56,682 nucleotides of DNA from Butyrivibrio sp. (GTDB lineage Bacteria; Bacillota; Clostridia; Lachnospirales; Lachnospiraceae), in assembly GCA_017446685.1 (NCBI GenBank), contig JAFSQI010000101.1, forward strand, positions 1 through 56,682, given 5' to 3'. Below are positions 44,978 through 54,664 of this stretch, piece after piece. The number at the start of each line of letters is the position of its first letter. Within the stretch, counting starts at the first letter, position 1. A program made the translations under genes and the position numbers. The notes under the pieces are model-generated. The model was not told the DNA's origin and ran no database searches. It was given only the letters and a program-made list of their open reading frames with translations.

Positions 44978-46441
44978 ATGGAATACAGTTATGGTGGGCA
45001 AATACGTATATTGCATGTTCTTGGAGGATTAGGTCTTGGCGGTGCAGAATGCCGTATTCTTGATCTTTACCGCAATATGGACAGGGAAAAGATTCAATTT
45101 GATTTTCTTGTGCACAGTTCCCCGGAAAAAACCGGAAAGAAAAGTCCGACTTCTGATGAACTGATGGCGGTTCGAGAGCCGGACTATTTTGATTCAAGTG
45201 TACTCAAGCTTGGAGGAAGAATTTTCTGTCTTCCGAGGTTTGTAGGAACAAATGTATTAGAATATAAAGCTGCTGTAAAGCAGTTCTTTAATTCACATCA
45301 GGGCGAATGGAAAGTTGTGCAGGGACATATGACCAGTACAGCGTCTATTTATCTGCCTATAGCTAAAAAATCCGGAATACCTATCTGCATAGCCCATGCC
45401 AGAAGTGCAGGAGTAGACAATGGCATAAAGGGCTTTGCCACAAAGGTTCTTAGAAAGCCTCTTCAAAGAGAGGGATTAACCGATTACAATTTTGCCTGTT
45501 CAAAAGAAGCAGGTTTTGCTGTATTTGGAGAAAAACTAATGCATGAAGGAAGTGTCAGAATCATTCCCAATGCAATAGATATTTCACGATTTACTTACAA
45601 TGAAGAAGTAAGAAAAAAAATCAGAAATGAGCTTGGAGTCAGCAATGCATTGGTAATCGGTCATGTTGGAAGCTTTCGTTATGCCAAAAATCATGAATTT
45701 CTGTTAAATGTTTTTTCCCAGGTATGTCGACTTCTTGATAATGATGATCTCAATGAATACAGTATGCTTCATGGTATGCGTGTAAGACTTTTAATGCTTG
45801 GAAAAGGTCCGCTTATGGACGAAATGAAAAAGCTTGCTGATAAACTCCATATCTATGATAGATGTATTTTCCTCGGAAATAAGAGTAATGCCAGTGAATA
45901 TTATCAGGCTATGGATTATTTCTGTTTCCCTTCAAGATATGAGGGGCTTCCCGGAAGTGTAATTGAGGCGCAGGCTTCAGGACTTCAATGTCTGGTTTCC
46001 GATGCTGTAACAAGTGAAGTCAATGTGACAGAGCTTGTTTCAATGCGCAGCATAAACAGTGAGCCAAGAGATTGGGCAAGAAAGATTTTGGATGATCTGG
46101 TGTTCAGAGAGGATTATAATCCGGATGCTCTTGAGGAGGAGATTAAGCTTAATCAGACTCTGACTGCGATAGCAGGAGAGCGTAGAGAGAGCGTATTTGA
46201 AAATGATGATACGCCTGATTTTGATGTTTTAGACCAGGGAACAGGATTTGATACCATCAATGCTCCCAAAAAGGTTTCTGATGAAATATACAACAAAGGA
46301 ATGCATAGAGCCATAGAATATTCGATTGGTGACAGAATGCAGTCTTCGAAATATATTAAGAACAAATTAAAAGCGGCAGGGTTTGATGTCAAGGCGCAGG
46401 CTAAACTTATGACCTTCTTTTATGAGAGAGGACATTTTTAA
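44978..46441 (+). CDS. Glycosyltransferase family 4 with a C-terminal extension
   Basis: A 487-residue GT-B enzyme. The front (HVLGGLGLGGAECRILDLY) matches the EpsF/CpsF-like GT4 group, and the donor half holds FPSRYEGLPGSVIEAQASG. About 100 residues follow the transferase domain; they include an acidic linker and a basic helical end (GDRMQSSKYIKNKLKAAGF) with no known match. The frame opens with GTG 44966, but ATG 44978 has GGGG at the right distance and is preferred. The stop overlaps the next ATG by one base. Confidence 0.75.
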   Translation: MEYSYGGQIRILHVLGGLGLGGAECRILDLYRNMDREKIQFDFLVHSSPEKTGKKSPTSDELMAVREPDYFDSSVLKLGGRIFCLPRFVGTNVLEYKAAVKQFFNSHQGEWKVVQGHMTSTASIYLPIAKKSGIPICIAHARSAGVDNGIKGFATKVLRKPLQREGLTDYNFACSKEAGFAVFGEKLMHEGSVRIIPNAIDISRFTYNEEVRKKIRNELGVSNALVIGHVGSFRYAKNHEFLLNVFSQVCRLLDNDDLNEYSMLHGMRVRLLMLGKGPLMDEMKKLADKLHIYDRCIFLGNKSNASEYYQAMDYFCFPSRYEGLPGSVIEAQASGLQCLVSDAVTSEVNVTELVSMRSINSEPRDWARKILDDLVFREDYNPDALEEEIKLNQTLTAIAGERRESVFENDDTPDFDVLDQGTGFDTINAPKKVSDEIYNKGMHRAIEYSIGDRMQSSKYIKNKLKAAGFDVKAQAKLMTFFYERGHF

Positions 46442-47640
46442 TGGATAGCAGTAAAAAGAATCTGCTTTTAATGGTGCCGATGCTGCATCAGGGCGGATTT
46501 GAGAGAGTTTGTGTTACTACTGCAAGGTTGATGCAGGATTTATATAATGTGCATATTGTTATCTTCAGTTCAAAAGATATCAATTACGACATTACAGGAA
46601 TTGATGTGATTGATATTGATGTTCCTGCAAAAAAAGGAATTGCCAACAAGCTGGTAAATATGGCAAAAAGAGTACATAAAGTTAAGGCACTTAAGAAAAA
46701 GCTTGGAACTGATATATCCTACAGCTTTGGAAGCTCAGCCAATTATGTGAATGTGCTCTCAAAGGGAAAAGAAAAGGTTCTGACGGGAATCAGATGTCAG
46801 ACTGATTTGGAAAATCAGCGGGAAGTCAGCTTGCTTTGTCGAAAATCCGATCAGGTATTGTCCTGCTCAAAAGAGATAATGAGGCAGTTGTCTGCTGATT
46901 TTGACTATCATAACAGTACGTATATCTATAATCCATTGGATGTAAATGATATAAATAATAAGGCAAAAGAGCATGTTTCAGATTATCCCTTTGCAGGTGA
47001 TGACGTAAAAACCATCGTATGCATGGGAAGAAATGATTATATAAAAGGGATATGGCATCTTTTGAAGGCTTTTTCTCTGGTAAATAAAAAGCACCCTAAT
47101 GCAAGACTGCTGGTAGTAGGTGCGGGTAACTGGAGCTGTTATGTATCGATGGCAAGGAGCATGGGACTTGAAAAGGTTACAAGTTTTCCAGGAGTACGTA
47201 AAAACCCGTTCCCGTATGTCAAAAAGTCCGATATTTATGTCTGCAGTTCCAATCATGAGGGCTTTCCAAATGCTGTCCTTGAGGCAATGGCGCTTGGTAA
47301 ACCTGTTATTTCAGCAGATTGTAAGACAGGTCCGAGAGAAATACTTCTTTCAGAAGAAGAATATAAAAATATTCTGGCAGATAAGCCAAATGGTGACAGT
47401 ATAACAGATGCCATAGAGGGAACTTATGGAATTCTTGTCCCGGATATGGATGAAGCTATAGATATGGATCCCGGCAATATATGCAGGGAAGAAATTGTGC
47501 TTGCTGAAGCAATCAGTGATTTACTCGAACACGAGGAAAAATTAAGACATTTTGAGAAAAAAGCCCATGAGAGAGCTCTTTTCTATGAGCCCTCAAGGTA
47601 CAAAAACAGTATACATGAAATATTTGCACAATATGAATAG
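46441..47640 (+). CDS. Glycosyltransferase family 4
   Basis: A 399-residue GT-B transferase. MVPMLHQGGFERVCVTTARL is the acceptor-side opening; KTIVCMGRNDYIKGIWHLLKAF starts the donor half, and CSSNHEGFPNAVLEAMALG carries the EX7E motif. The ATG overlaps the previous stop (TAATG). This and the next transferase belong to the same subgroup as 50716-51927, all with a GG-E-R start and an EGxPNxxLEAM donor motif, which suggests one old duplication. Specificity is unknown. Confidence 0.8.
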   Translation: MDSSKKNLLLMVPMLHQGGFERVCVTTARLMQDLYNVHIVIFSSKDINYDITGIDVIDIDVPAKKGIANKLVNMAKRVHKVKALKKKLGTDISYSFGSSANYVNVLSKGKEKVLTGIRCQTDLENQREVSLLCRKSDQVLSCSKEIMRQLSADFDYHNSTYIYNPLDVNDINNKAKEHVSDYPFAGDDVKTIVCMGRNDYIKGIWHLLKAFSLVNKKHPNARLLVVGAGNWSCYVSMARSMGLEKVTSFPGVRKNPFPYVKKSDIYVCSSNHEGFPNAVLEAMALGKPVISADCKTGPREILLSEEEYKNILADKPNGDSITDAIEGTYGILVPDMDEAIDMDPGNICREEIVLAEAISDLLEHEEKLRHFEKKAHERALFYEPSRYKNSIHEIFAQYE

Positions 47641-48763
47641 CGAAAAAAGAAAACTAAAAACAATAGCATTTCATCTTAACTGCTTATGTCAGGGCGGAGC
47701 TGAAAGAGTAGTATCTAATCTGGCCAATCGATTCGCACAGGAAGGCTACAAGGTATATGTGGCTACCGAGTGGTATGATGAGAATGAATTTGAATTGGAT
47801 GAGAGAGTTACAAGAGTACATGTCGGGCTAAGAGATGAGGATGATAATAAGGGACGTGTGACAAAGTTTCTTTTAAGAGTAAAGTACTTAAAGGAATTTG
47901 TAAAAAAGTATCAGCCTGATGTTTTAGTTGCGTTTGCGCACAGGGCCAATTACAGAGCGCTTATGGCAGCAGGGAACAGTAAGATGCCTGTAGTTATTTC
48001 TGTAAGGATCGATCCTGTTGGAAATTATGATGCTTTTTCTGATAAAATCCAGATAAAATGGCTTTTCCCAAAAGCTGCAGGATGTGTATTTCAGACTGAG
48101 GATCAAAAGGCGTTCTTTAAACCCTATCTGCAGGACAATTCGGTAATAATTGTAAATCCAATAAATTCAAAGTATTTTGGTATACCTAGACCTGTAAAGC
48201 CTGAAAGGGCAGTTGTACATCATGCAAGACTTGTGGATTTCAAGAACCAGCCTATGCTGTGCAGAGCTTTTATAAAGGTACATCAAAAGCATCCTGACTA
48301 TGTTCTTAAAATATACGGACCGGATTCTTTTGACGGAACAAAAGAAAAATTGGAAAAGCTTATTGCAGACAATAATGCAGGCGATTATATTTTCCTTATG
48401 GGTGGATGCAACACTCTGGAAAAAGAGATTCCGAAGGGAGAAGTTTATGCCTATTCCTCTGATTATGAAGGAATGCCTAATTCACTTTTGGAGGCTATGG
48501 CGATGGGAATGCCTGTTGTGGCAACAGATTGCCCGTGTGGAGGCCCAAGAGCTGTAATAAGAGATGGAGAAAACGGTCTGCTTGTTCCAATAAAGGACGA
48601 AGATGCGCTCGCAAATGGAATAAACAGACTTATTGAGGATAAAGAATTCGCTAAAAGACTGGGAAAAGAAGCAGCAAAGATAAAAGAGACAGCAAGTACT
48701 GATGCTGTTTTTGAACAGTGGAGAGACTACCTCGAAAAAATCGTAGAAAAAACAAAAAAATAA
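47633..48763 (+). CDS. Glycosyltransferase family 4
   Basis: A 376-residue GT-B transferase with CQGGAERVVSNLANRFA near its start and SSDYEGMPNSLLEAMAMG, followed by CPCGGPRAVIRDGENG, as donor site. The frame is open upstream, so the start is chosen at ATG 47633, which overlaps the previous stop by 8 bases; no strong ribosome binding site supports it or the alternative ATG at 47615, and coupled translation is likely. The closest relative here is the transferase at 50716-51927, which shares the CPCGGP block. Confidence 0.8.
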   Translation: MNSEKRKLKTIAFHLNCLCQGGAERVVSNLANRFAQEGYKVYVATEWYDENEFELDERVTRVHVGLRDEDDNKGRVTKFLLRVKYLKEFVKKYQPDVLVAFAHRANYRALMAAGNSKMPVVISVRIDPVGNYDAFSDKIQIKWLFPKAAGCVFQTEDQKAFFKPYLQDNSVIIVNPINSKYFGIPRPVKPERAVVHHARLVDFKNQPMLCRAFIKVHQKHPDYVLKIYGPDSFDGTKEKLEKLIADNNAGDYIFLMGGCNTLEKEIPKGEVYAYSSDYEGMPNSLLEAMAMGMPVVATDCPCGGPRAVIRDGENGLLVPIKDEDALANGINRLIEDKEFAKRLGKEAAKIKETASTDAVFEQWRDYLEKIVEKTKK

Positions 48764-48782
48764 AAGATGATTGTAGGCTAAT

Positions 48783-50723
48783 ATGTGCGGAATCTGTGGA
48801 TATATATCTAGAAAGCGAATATCAGAAGAAGACTTAAGGATCATGAATGATACAATGTATCATCGTGGTCCTAATGACAGTGGAATTGCCATATATGAGG
48901 GAAAGGACGGGTATAGCATAGGCTTTGCACATAGAAGACTTGCTATACTGGATCTTTCACCGCTTGGGCATCAGCCCATGCATTCGGCTAACGGCAGAAT
49001 ATCAATTGTTTTTAACGGAGAAATTTATAATTTCCTTGAACTGAAAGAGGAACTTAAAGATTATCCTTACAAATCAACCTGTGACACAGAGGTAATTCTT
49101 GCAGCATATCTTAAATGGGGAATTGACATGGTTGACCATATCCATGGTATGTTTGCAATAGCTCTTTATGACAGGGAGACACAGGATGTCTTTTTGATAA
49201 GAGACAGAATAGGCAAAAAACCTTTATTTTATTGGAAAGATGGCGACGGAATAGTATTTGCGTCAGAGCTTAAACCAATCATGAAGTGTCCCGGATTTAA
49301 GCCGGAAATAAGAAGACAGCTGATTCCGAGATACCTTTATCAGCAGTATATTACTGCTCCTGATACAATTTTTAAGGATGTGTACAAGCTTGAGCCGGGA
49401 GCAATCCTTAGATTTAGAAATGGTGAAATAAAGAAGTGGAAGTATTGGGATATAAAGGAAGTCTACAAAGAAAATGCCAAAAATCCTGTTGAGAGCTATG
49501 AAGAAGCCAAAGAGGGATTAAAGCAGAGACTTAGAAATTCCGTAGCCGGCAGAATGATTGCAGATGTTCCGCTTGGAACCTTTTTGTCCGGAGGCTATGA
49601 TTCTTCTCTTGTGACAGCTATTGCGCAGGAACTTTCTGACAAACCTGTCAAGTCTTTTTGTATAGGATTTGACGCTAAGGGATACAATGAGGCAGAGTAT
49701 GCCAAGCAGGTTGCAAAGCACCTTGGAACAGACCATACAGAGTTATACATCTCTGAAAAAGATTTGTTTGAGATGGTTAACAGTATTCCTCAGTACTATG
49801 ATGAACCATTTGCGGATAATTCACAGATTCCTTCGATGCTGGTAAGTAAACTGGCAAAGAAGGATGTTACGGTTGCGCTCTCAGGAGACGGCGGAGATGA
49901 GTTTTTCTGCGGATATAATATATATGATAATGTAAGACAGGCACAAGCTCTGGAAATTCCGGGAGCAATAGTAAATGCGGTGGGTAAAATTCCATTAGGA
50001 AGTGGTAAACTTATCGACAAAATGCCATTTAGAGTCAGAGTAGTTGCGGGAAACCGCGATGCTGAGACTAAGACACAGCTCGTATCAGAAGGCTATGTAA
50101 AAGCAGCACATGCTTTTATAACAGGTGTGGAGTCACTGGATATTCCGATGACTTCAGAGCAATATTTTGGCACTGATTATAATAATCCTGAAAATATAGC
50201 GCCGGTTCTTTTCCCAATTGAAAGCAGCTACGGAGTAAGGGATTTCCAGATAAGAAGGATGTTGCTTGATATGGATACCTACCTTCCTGAAGATATACTT
50301 GTCAAGATGGACAGGGCATCAATGAAGTATTCATTGGAAAACAGATGTCCTATCATGGATACGGATGTTATGGAATATTCCTTCAGGATACCGCATAAAT
50401 TCAAATATTATAAAGGTGATAAGAAGCACATTTTAAAAGATATAGCATATGATTATATTCCCAGAGAGCTTTTAGACAGACCCAAGACAGGATTTGGTGT
50501 TCCGATGGATTCATGGCTTCGTGGTCCGTTAAAGGAACAGCTTCTTGAATACAGTAGCACCTCCTATTTGAAAAAACAGGGAATATTTAATGCTGATTAT
50601 GTTTCAAATTTCATCAACAATTATATAATGCATGGTGATGGAGGACCGGCTACAGGAGCTAATTACAGCAAGGTTTCGTGGTCATTCTTTATCTTCCAGC
50701 AGTGGTACAACTACTATGTCTAA
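48783..50723 (+). CDS. asnB: Asparagine-synthase-like amidotransferase (first copy)
   Basis: A 646-residue glutamine-dependent amidotransferase. The N-terminal domain starts MCGICGY, so Cys2 is the glutaminase nucleophile, and holds HRGPNDSG, FNGEIYNF and CDTEVI. The synthetase domain has the ATP loop SGGYDSS (269-275) and SGDGGDE. Copies of this family inside polysaccharide operons, such as WbpS, amidate uronic acid sugars. UDP-GalNAcA is made by the two enzymes upstream, so GalNAcA amide is a likely product. Free asparagine synthesis is less likely in this place but cannot be excluded. Confidence 0.82.
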   Translation: MCGICGYISRKRISEEDLRIMNDTMYHRGPNDSGIAIYEGKDGYSIGFAHRRLAILDLSPLGHQPMHSANGRISIVFNGEIYNFLELKEELKDYPYKSTCDTEVILAAYLKWGIDMVDHIHGMFAIALYDRETQDVFLIRDRIGKKPLFYWKDGDGIVFASELKPIMKCPGFKPEIRRQLIPRYLYQQYITAPDTIFKDVYKLEPGAILRFRNGEIKKWKYWDIKEVYKENAKNPVESYEEAKEGLKQRLRNSVAGRMIADVPLGTFLSGGYDSSLVTAIAQELSDKPVKSFCIGFDAKGYNEAEYAKQVAKHLGTDHTELYISEKDLFEMVNSIPQYYDEPFADNSQIPSMLVSKLAKKDVTVALSGDGGDEFFCGYNIYDNVRQAQALEIPGAIVNAVGKIPLGSGKLIDKMPFRVRVVAGNRDAETKTQLVSEGYVKAAHAFITGVESLDIPMTSEQYFGTDYNNPENIAPVLFPIESSYGVRDFQIRRMLLDMDTYLPEDILVKMDRASMKYSLENRCPIMDTDVMEYSFRIPHKFKYYKGDKKHILKDIAYDYIPRELLDRPKTGFGVPMDSWLRGPLKEQLLEYSSTSYLKKQGIFNADYVSNFINNYIMHGDGGPATGANYSKVSWSFFIFQQWYNYYV

Positions 50724-51927
50724 AAACGAGAGCGGGCGAAAACTTCATATTGCAATGTATATAGGCTCCCTTCAAAAAGGCGGAGCTGAGAGAGTTATGG
50801 TTAATCTCGCGGATTATTTCTATGAGGCAGGTTATAAGGTCACTTTGGTCACAACATATATTGCTCCTGTTGAATATGAAGTAAAGCATGCTGCCTGGAA
50901 GGTTGTCCCTGCAGGTGCGCCCGGTGGAGAGCTTGTATGTGATCCGGATGAGAACCCGGTATGGGTAGACCCTTATGGCGGAGAAAAAGACGGCATACGT
51001 AGAATTTTTTCAGCTCTTTTAAAAAGTGAGCAGAAGGATAGACTAAGTAACCTTAGAATGCGCACTGAAAAGCTTAAAACAATCTGGGAAGTTCTAAAAC
51101 CTGACATTGTTCTTAGCTTTATCGGTAAAAACAATATTATGGCTCTTTCTACAGCTACAAGAGAAGGCATCAAGGTTGTAGTGTCAGTAAGAGCAGATCC
51201 TGATATGGAGTATGATTCGCTTAGCTTAAAGGCAGGTATGCTGTCAACTTTCGGAAGGGCAGCAGGAGTTGTCGTGCAGACAACTAGAGCCAGAAACTGG
51301 TTTCCTGCATTTATCAGAAAAAAATGTGTTATTTTACCAAATTCTATAAATCCTGCATTTATAAGAAAAAGGTATGTGGGAAATCGTGAAAAGGCCATTG
51401 TTATGGTTGGAAGACTTGATGAAAATAAGAATCAGGCAATGGTTATGGAGGCCTTTTCAGAGGCTTTGAAGATGGGAAAGCTTTCGGATTATACTCTGAA
51501 ATTATTTGGAGACGGTCCGGATTTATTAAAGCTTAGAAGATATGCAGTTACTTTAGGAATAGAAAAGAATGTTGAATTTGAAGGTATGGTTCAGCATGTG
51601 GCTGAGCATATTGAGAAAACTTCGTTATTTATATTGGCATCAACGCAGGAAGGGATGCCTAACGCACTCATAGAGGCTATGTCTTTGGGCCTTCCGTGCA
51701 TTTCCACAGATTGTCCTTGTGGAGGACCTGCTGATCTTATTGAAAATGAAAAAAATGGTATTCTTGTTCCTGTGAATGATATGCAGGCAATGAAAAATGC
51801 TATGATACGTGTTCTTGAAAATCCTGAGTTTGCTGATAAACTGGGGGAAAGAGCAATACTTGTTCAAAAGAAATATAGTCCTGATGTTGTAAATAGCATG
51901 TGGAAGGACTATTTTGAAAGTTTATAA
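50716..51927 (+). CDS. Glycosyltransferase family 4
   Basis: A 403-residue GT-B transferase with SLQKGGAERVMVNLADYF near the start, IVMVGRLDENKNQAMVMEAF as first strand of the donor half, and STQEGMPNALIEAMSLG with CPCGGPADLIEN after it. ATG 50716 overlaps the AsnB stop by 8 bases; the upstream part of the frame is inside AsnB and is not used. It is closest in build to the transferase at 47633-48763. Its sugar is unknown. Confidence 0.8.
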   Translation: MSKNESGRKLHIAMYIGSLQKGGAERVMVNLADYFYEAGYKVTLVTTYIAPVEYEVKHAAWKVVPAGAPGGELVCDPDENPVWVDPYGGEKDGIRRIFSALLKSEQKDRLSNLRMRTEKLKTIWEVLKPDIVLSFIGKNNIMALSTATREGIKVVVSVRADPDMEYDSLSLKAGMLSTFGRAAGVVVQTTRARNWFPAFIRKKCVILPNSINPAFIRKRYVGNREKAIVMVGRLDENKNQAMVMEAFSEALKMGKLSDYTLKLFGDGPDLLKLRRYAVTLGIEKNVEFEGMVQHVAEHIEKTSLFILASTQEGMPNALIEAMSLGLPCISTDCPCGGPADLIENEKNGILVPVNDMQAMKNAMIRVLENPEFADKLGERAILVQKKYSPDVVNSMWKDYFESL

Positions 51928-51938
51928 GGAAATATACA

Positions 51939-53459
51939 ATGCAGTTTAATTCATATATTTTTATTTTATGCTTTCTGCCTCTGACTCTTTTAGTTTATTT
52001 TGGACTCAACCATTTTAAGCTTGAGAGAGGGGCGAAGGTCTCTCTCTTTTTTGCGTCACTGTGGTTTTACGGATATTTTAATCAGTTTTATCTTCTGATA
52101 ATATGCGCCAGCATAGTGGTTAATTATGCTATATCGAGACTTATGTATCTATATGAAAATAAGGTCAAAAAAAGTATTCTGACAATCGGAGTGCTTTTTA
52201 ATGTTGGACTTATTTTTTATTTTAAGTACTATGATTTTTTTATAAGCAATGTCAATTCCGTATTTAATACGGATTTTGTTCTGAAAAATCTTACTCTTCC
52301 GCTCGGAATCAGTTTTTTTACCTTTCAGCAGATTTCATTTATGGTGGATTCTTTCAAAGGTGAGACAAAGGACTATTCTTTCATTGAATATGCTTTATTT
52401 GTTTCATTTTTTCCCCAGCTTGTAGCAGGGCCTATTGTACTGCATTCAGAGCTGATCCCACAGTTTAGGGATGAAAAGAAATGGAAAATAAATTTTGACA
52501 ATTTGTCGCGTGGAATTATGATGTTTACAAGAGGACTTGCAAAAAAGATACTTATTGCAGATCTTTTTGGAACAGCGGTAGATTGGGGATTTGCACAGGC
52601 TGCGCTATATTCATCAGGTGAAAACGCTCTGTCTACCTGGGAAGCAGTTATTGTTATGCTTTCTTATACATTTCAGATTTATTTTGATTTTAGCGGTTAC
52701 AGTGACATGGCTATCGGACTTGGCGCTATGTTTAATCTGAAGATTCCGGTTAATTTCAATTCACCGTATAAAGCACTGTCTGTTGCGGATTTCTGGAAGA
52801 GATGGCACATGACTTTGACTGGATTTCTGACTGCTTACGTATATATTCCGCTTGGCGGAAATCGAAAAGGTAAGTTAAGAACATATATAAATACAATGAT
52901 AGTATTTATTGTCAGCGGAATTTGGCACGGGGCCAACTGGACTTTTATTCTGTGGGGGATAATTCATGGACTTGGGCAGTGCTTCAATAAGCTGTTTAGA
53001 GGAGTTCATCTAAAGATAGTTGAAATGATAGATAAATCATTTATTAAAGTTCCTTTAATGGCAGTTTTGCGTGCTTTTGAGTGGGCAGTTACTTTTGCAT
53101 TTTTAAACGTGACCTGGCTTTTATTCAGAGCTGACAGTATTCTTTTGTGGAAGCAGATTTTAGCAAGACTTTTTGTTCGCTATTATTTTATTAAAGATGA
53201 ACTGCTTGAGTGTTTCAGAATACCTAAGATCAGATATTTACTGTCTGCATTTGGACTGGAAATGTCAGACAATGCTGTACTTATGATGAGTATGTATATT
53301 GTTATGGGACTTGCCCTTGTATTATGTCTTTTCTTTAAGAATAATTCTGAGACTGTATACAAAAAGAATGTTACTTCTCTGGTGGTTACTGCAGTTCTTT
53401 TGATGATATGCATTGTTTCACTTGGAAAAGTTTCAACATTTTTATACTTTAATTTCTGA
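51939..53459 (+). CDS. MBOAT-family O-acyltransferase (AlgI/PatA-like)
   Basis: A 506-residue membrane O-acyltransferase with about eleven helices. It shows the family marks: LPLGISFFTFQQISF, YSDMAIGLG, FWKRWHMTLTGFL, and IWHGANWTF with the active-site histidine at about 330, then IIHGLGQ. Such proteins pass an acyl group across the membrane onto an exported polysaccharide, working with an SGNH-type partner. That partner is encoded 12 bases later, a pair like AlgI with AlgJ/AlgX or PatA with PatB. Confidence 0.88.
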   Translation: MQFNSYIFILCFLPLTLLVYFGLNHFKLERGAKVSLFFASLWFYGYFNQFYLLIICASIVVNYAISRLMYLYENKVKKSILTIGVLFNVGLIFYFKYYDFFISNVNSVFNTDFVLKNLTLPLGISFFTFQQISFMVDSFKGETKDYSFIEYALFVSFFPQLVAGPIVLHSELIPQFRDEKKWKINFDNLSRGIMMFTRGLAKKILIADLFGTAVDWGFAQAALYSSGENALSTWEAVIVMLSYTFQIYFDFSGYSDMAIGLGAMFNLKIPVNFNSPYKALSVADFWKRWHMTLTGFLTAYVYIPLGGNRKGKLRTYINTMIVFIVSGIWHGANWTFILWGIIHGLGQCFNKLFRGVHLKIVEMIDKSFIKVPLMAVLRAFEWAVTFAFLNVTWLLFRADSILLWKQILARLFVRYYFIKDELLECFRIPKIRYLLSAFGLEMSDNAVLMMSMYIVMGLALVLCLFFKNNSETVYKKNVTSLVVTAVLLMICIVSLGKVSTFLYFNF

Positions 53460-53471
53460 TTAAGGACAATT

Positions 53472-54575
53472 ATGAAAAATAGAGAAATGTCTGGAAAAAA
53501 ATGGTTTATTTCCATCATAGTGCTTTTATTGTGTATTATGGGATTGTTTTCGGGAACAGTTTTTTATGTAGACCCTTTTTTCCATTACAGAGCACCAAAC
53601 AAAAATTTTTTTTACACGTTGTTTGATCAGAGATCACAAAATGACGGTATTACCAGAAATTTTGATTATGATGCCATTATTACAGGAACTTCCATGGCTG
53701 AAAATTTCAAAAGTTCGCAGTTTGATTACAGATTTGTAACGAAGTCAATAAAAGTCACCTATTCAGGGGCTACTTACAAGGAAATAAATGATAATCTCAA
53801 GGTTTCCTATAAAAGCGGACACAGCCCTGAATACATTTTAAGACCGCTTGATTATTCACTGATGCTAAGGGATAAAGATGAGCTTAGGACAGATATGGGC
53901 GAATATCCTGACTGGCTTACTAACAGTAATCCTTTTGATGATGTAAAATATCTTTTGAACAGGGATGTTATAATAAATTATTGCTTACCTGCGCTTTTGT
54001 CATATTTTAACGGACCAGAGCCGGGATATACAAGCTTTGATGAGTACAGCTACACAGGAGACACCAGTTCCTACGGTAAGGAATATGTCCTTCAGGGAAA
54101 AGAGAAATTTACTGCAGCTGAGAGCTTTGAAGAAGTTACAGAAGAAGATTATGAAATGCTTTGCGGCAATTTTGAGCAGAATGTTGTCAGCCTTGCAAAA
54201 GAGCATCCTGAGACAACATTTTTGTATTATTTTCCACCGTATTCAATGGCATATTGGGGAACACAGCTTGAAGAAGGCTCTATATACAAAACACTTGAGC
54301 TAAAGAAAAAAGCTATAGAAATGATGCTTGAATGTGACAATATACATATTTACAGCTTTAGTATGGATACTGAAATTACAGGTAATCTTGATCTTTACAG
54401 AGATGTTGCTCATTATGACCCTTCTGTAAATGAGATGATAATAGAGAAAATAGCAGATTCTGAGCTTATTTCACAGGACAATGAAATCAGAATAACCTAC
54501 GATAATTACGAACAATATCTTGAGAAAGAAAAGAGCCTTTTACTGGGCTTTGACTATAATATACTGCTACAATAA
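53472..54575 (+). CDS. SGNH/AlgJ-DltD-like acyl-transfer partner
   Basis: A 367-residue protein with one N-terminal anchor (about 11-33) and an outer domain. The front has GTSMAEN with the nucleophile-like Ser74 (block I GTS), and near the end DVAHYDP with Asp311 and His314 as the DxxH block of SGNH hydrolases. I infer that it accepts the acyl group from the MBOAT protein and places it on the glycan, or removes it. The first outer segment YVDPFFHY is also seen in similar partners. Confidence 0.75.
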   Translation: MKNREMSGKKWFISIIVLLLCIMGLFSGTVFYVDPFFHYRAPNKNFFYTLFDQRSQNDGITRNFDYDAIITGTSMAENFKSSQFDYRFVTKSIKVTYSGATYKEINDNLKVSYKSGHSPEYILRPLDYSLMLRDKDELRTDMGEYPDWLTNSNPFDDVKYLLNRDVIINYCLPALLSYFNGPEPGYTSFDEYSYTGDTSSYGKEYVLQGKEKFTAAESFEEVTEEDYEMLCGNFEQNVVSLAKEHPETTFLYYFPPYSMAYWGTQLEEGSIYKTLELKKKAIEMMLECDNIHIYSFSMDTEITGNLDLYRDVAHYDPSVNEMIIEKIADSELISQDNEIRITYDNYEQYLEKEKSLLLGFDYNILLQ

Positions 54576-54664
54576 GAAAATGGATTTGATATTTTAGCGA
54601 GCTTTACGCGATTTGCCAGTAATTGCCGGTGACATAAATTGCTTGATTTTGGGAGGAGAAAGAC

